Source: Phycisphaerae bacterium (GTDB lineage: Bacteria > Planctomycetota > Phycisphaerae > UBA1845 > Fen-1342). Taken from it: a DNA stretch of 64,000 nt. A program made the translations under genes and the position numbers. Below the pieces are notes generated by a model that saw only the letters and a list, made by a program, of their open reading frames with translations, did no database searches and was not told the origin of the DNA. Below, one piece after another: positions 61,755 through 64,000 of this stretch. Position 1 is the stretch's first letter. Every line of letters starts with the position of its first letter. Location: contig JANQFV010000005.1 in assembly GCA_028277645.1 (NCBI GenBank), positions 46,663 to 110,662 of the forward strand, in the 5' to 3' direction.

Positions 61755-63095
61755 CTAGTTCAACGACGGAGCTTCATCAACGACCAGATCATCATTGGCC
61801 GTAATCTCAGATTCCACCATCAGACCATCGTCCACGAGTTCCTGCAGGTAGTCCGACGTAAGGAACAGGTCAAGACTACCGTGACAGTTCGAGCACGATT
61901 CGGTCTGCGGCGTGTTCTTCTGGATATTGTGCGGCGTGGCCAGGCGCCACGTCGGCTCGTCCGTGTAGTTCGGCAGTTGGATGCCCCACGGATCGAAGGT
62001 GTCGGGGGCAATGGGAATGTGCCGCAACAAGACGTAATCCTGAGGATGAACCGAGGACTTGGCCGGATTGCGTCCGATGCGGAAGTCCATCTCCGACGGA
62101 ATGCGCAAGCCCTGTTCATCCAGTTCGACGTGACACTGGTAGCAATTCTTGTACGGCATCGAGTGGCACACCTGGCAAGCGACCGTCGCCGCGTGCGTGC
62201 TGTGATACGTGCCGGAAAGCTCTGCGATCGGGTGACAGTCGTCACACTGCGGGCCGGCGTCGTTGGAGTGCCGATACGTCGGCGTGGTCCCATCGCCGTG
62301 CAACTCAACGTCATCGTGGCACGCCATGCAGTTCATGCCGTTGCGCCAGTGGACGTCCTCCGGAATTCCGGTGTTCTTGCCGAGGAACTCGTCGCCCACC
62401 CGGCTACCGTGGCATGCCGTGCAATTGTCAGTCAGCGACGGCGTCTTGTAGAACGCGTGCCCGCGCGTCAATCCGCCTCGGACCGACGCGGGACGACTAA
62501 TGTGGCACTGGCCGCACGTTCCGTGGCAGCTCGCGCAGCGATCGTCGAACATGGCCGCGAAGTCCGGATCGTCGATGCTCTTTCCACTGCGCGCGGCAAA
62601 CGCGGTGAAGTAGCCCTGCTGCGTCGCGTGCAGGCTCTTCTGCACGTTGGCGGCGATGTCGGCGTGGCAGTCCTTGCAGGCCGGTGCGTCGCCCGCGGAT
62701 GGGTCGATCACCATGCCGACGTGCGCCGCATCTTTCTCATTGACGCCCGCGGCGCCGCCGTGACACGTGCGACAGCCGATCTGTCCGTGTGTCGTATTGG
62801 CGAAATCACTGTCGACCAGAACACGCTCCCATACCTCAACCTGAGGCACAGAGCCGCCTCACCCCTCGCCCGATTCTTCAGGCAGCGGTTCCTCCGTCCG
62901 GGCCACCGCCTTCAATAACGCCTCGTCCGTGTGACAGCCGACACAGTCGCGCGCGTTGCCGGACGGCGTCGTGGGTTCATTGGGGTCGCCCGGCACATCG
63001 ATCGGCGGACAGCCACCGGGCAACAGCAGCCCCACGAAGATCGTCAGAAGTGAAACGCTCCAAAGCGCCCGGAGCGTGAGCCGACCAGATCTCAT
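61755..63095 (-). CDS. Undecaheme cytochrome c lipoprotein interrupted by an in-frame TGA (possible selenoprotein)
   Basis: Read through the TGA, the product is 446 residues: lipobox LLPGGC (Cys29), one CVGCH (residues 51-55), TGA at codon 79, then ten CxxCH motifs (CRTCH, CKDCH, CASCH, CGQCH, CTACH, CMACH, CDDCH, CQVCH, CYQCH, CSNCH). It is a periplasmic or surface electron carrier. GAGGAGG precedes ATG 63095. The part after the TGA cannot work alone, because it has no signal peptide and heme attachment needs export. A GTG at 62849 with GAGG upstream would allow reinitiation, but only in the cytosol. The residue context GEG-TGA-GGSVP would suit Sec or Cys. A nonsense mutation remains possible. 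The rhodanese gene follows after 53 bp. Confidence 0.8.
62828..62852 (-). promoter_or_regulatory. SECIS-like hairpin just after the in-frame TGA
   Basis: On the coding strand, bases +7 to +17 after the TGA pair with +21 to +31 in eleven consecutive pairs (five of them G-U), closing the apical loop GGU at +18 to +20. The upper five pairs (CCUCA with UGAGG) are all Watson-Crick. Published bacterial SECIS models need an apical G about 16-37 bases after the UGA on a short stable stem, which this satisfies. A competing stem UGAGGC with GCCUCA would involve the stop codon itself. Confidence 0.5.
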
Positions 63096-63510
63096 GACTT
63101 GCCTCCTCGATGTACCGCTACAGCGGGACGCTGTTGCCCGCACTTTGCTGCCAGCGCCGGCGGCAGCTCAGTCCGCGCTCACAGACATCCAGATATTGCA
63201 ATCTTAATATAATTCCAGCAGCATTGGTCGTCAATGCGATGTCGGTATCAATGCGCAGATTCGCAAGCGGAGTCGACGGCGAGATGCCGGTCCGACCGTG
63301 ACCGCTTACGGCCAGTGGCGCCGCGGGCTGTGCGTTCAACGCCGCCGCGCGAAAGTTCAACACGCGCTTTCATTCATGCGACTGCTCGTTAGAATGCTGA
63401 ACGAGTCACTCGCCCCCGACGTGGTGTTGCCCGCCGTGGACCGAAGGAGAGGAATTCGTCGGCTTCAGCGTGTGGAGGCGCTGGGGTCAGGCAGGAGAGA
63501 GGAGATTCCC
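63096..63510. other. Divergent intergenic region, 415 bp
   Basis: The gap separates the cytochrome gene (-) and an exported-protein gene (+). An AT-rich island at about 63189-63216 contains TAATATAAT (63205-63213); read on the minus strand it gives TATATT about 110 bases before the cytochrome start and is the best candidate promoter. No small gene is recognised. Confidence 0.45.
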
Positions 63511-64000
63511 ATGACTCTGCGTTCGTCGCGCGGCTGCGCTATGCTGCTCGTAGCGCTCACCACGGTGTCGTGCTTCACTGCAACATCATTCGCCGGCTTC
63601 GTTCTCAGCACCGACGTGCGCAACATCCTCGGTGAAGTGGAGGCCGACGACGGCGGTAACGACGGCGATTTCGACGCGCGGAATGCGCCATTCGGCACGG
63701 ACTGGAGCGATGCCTTCACGCTCAACGCCGGCGCGGGCTCTTCAGCCGCTGAATCCACCGTCTCGCAGAACAGTACGATCGACACGCTCGAATTCACCGG
63801 CACCGGCAGCGGTGACCTGTCCGTCGAGACGATCACTGGCACGGCTTCGGCTCTCACCGAAAACAACATGCTGCTGCAATTCGGCGTCGATCAGACGTAC
63901 GACTTTGAGCTCGACACCTTTATGGCCAGTTACGGCGACGGTGTCGATGCCTTTTCGATTACGCTGAAAGAGGACGCCACAACGTTGTTCAGCACGACGA
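63511..64000 (+). CDS. Exported protein, 5' part only
   Basis: The frame is open from ATG 63511 to the window end (163 codons). AGGAGA lies seven bases upstream. A signal peptide (MLLVALTTVSCFTATSFAG) is followed by a Ser/Thr/Gly/Asp-rich beta sequence. LNAGAGSSAAESTVSQ and GSGDLSVETITGTASALTENN resemble N-terminal parts of planctomycete exported proteins that end in a PEP-CTERM or similar tail, but the C-terminus is outside the window. Function unknown. Confidence 0.7.
   Translation, partial: MTLRSSRGCAMLLVALTTVSCFTATSFAGFVLSTDVRNILGEVEADDGGNDGDFDARNAPFGTDWSDAFTLNAGAGSSAAESTVSQNSTIDTLEFTGTGSGDLSVETITGTASALTENNMLLQFGVDQTYDFELDTFMASYGDGVDAFSITLKEDATTLFSTT

Noticed and set aside
61755..62849. 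Cytochrome gene as an independent CDS from GTG 62849
   Set aside because: Although GAGG precedes it, the product would lack a signal peptide and could not receive c-type hemes; the same frame upstream supplies the lipobox and the first CxxCH.
61713..62918. Plus-strand frame of 401 codons
   Set aside because: Antisense to the cytochrome gene; the CxxCH-rich minus frame is clearly the coding one.
1..64000. tRNA, rRNA, riboswitch and insertion-sequence genes
   Set aside because: I looked for T-loop-like GGTTCGA blocks in cloverleaf context, rRNA blocks and transposase motifs and saw none that held up; a covariance-model search would be needed to exclude small RNAs.

Overview
The window is GC-rich and reads as one stretch of chromosome from an uncultured Planctomycetota-like bacterium, most likely of the Phycisphaerae type. 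The evidence is as follows. Secreted proteins carry dockerin-like EF-hands, GEVED domains and Cys-rich GACC...CDPNPC modules. Several membrane proteins end in a CPECGT zinc ribbon. Two signal peptidases carry very large inserts. HAF- and FG-GAP-repeat exported proteins are present, and palindromic repeats fill the gaps between genes. An outer membrane is implied by lptB, a heptosyltransferase-like enzyme, a PagL-like lipid A deacylase and many lipoproteins. I found no rRNA, tRNA, CRISPR array, transposase or phage gene, so this is core chromosome with strain-specific exported proteins. The taxonomy is inference.

Layout. 1-2785: 3'-truncated secreted modular protein (-). 3591-9725: GT87-like glycosyltransferase, then sucA and sucB (2-oxoglutarate dehydrogenase E1 and E2) and a small zinc-ribbon membrane protein. 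9845-13856: two exported hydrolases (C69 dipeptidase, metallophosphoesterase) on the minus strand. 14034-15419: lpd (E3), which completes the complex. 15410-16252: degenerate rhodanese-methyltransferase fusion. 16566-20865: tandem giant signal peptidases I and lptB. 20873-26753: purC, an exported unknown, and an oxidoreductase coupled to a DUF4091-like lipoprotein. 26953-29508: cydAB. 29617-35572: a minus-strand block of zinc-ribbon membrane protein, DUF2339 protein, lipoprotein with three copies of one domain, and TetR regulator. 35716-43529: sialidase-like lipoprotein, an OPT transporter interrupted by TAG, a heptosyltransferase, and two beta-repeat exported proteins. 43638-50037: trpB, GT39-TPR protein, ffh and a SpoIIE-type phosphatase. 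50431-56594: Gld-type ABC system plus DUF4340 protein. 56690-60587: small lipoproteins, nitroreductase, two alpha/beta hydrolase lipoproteins and the PagL-like protein. 60700-63095: multiheme cytochrome lipoprotein and double-rhodanese lipoprotein. 63511-64000: start of another exported protein.

The strongest candidate for something unusual is the cytochrome-rhodanese pair at 60700-63095. The cytochrome reading frame has a lipoprotein signal and one CxxCH before an in-frame TGA (62859-62861), and ten more CxxCH motifs directly after it in the same frame. A hairpin with a GGU apical loop begins seven bases past the TGA, where a bacterial SECIS would be. A selenocysteine-containing undecaheme lipoprotein working with a sulfurtransferase-like lipoprotein is therefore plausible. 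A simple nonsense mutation is the main alternative.

A second well-supported circuit is the TetR gene (34979-35572). A GTAAG-N6-CTTAC palindrome lies in front of it, and a near-identical one lies in front of the neighbouring triplicated-domain lipoprotein gene. The OPT transporter has a TAG followed by 73 in-frame codons that read as its missing C-terminus. Intergenic gaps hold several distinct palindrome families, including four hairpins within 98 bp at 47151-47248.
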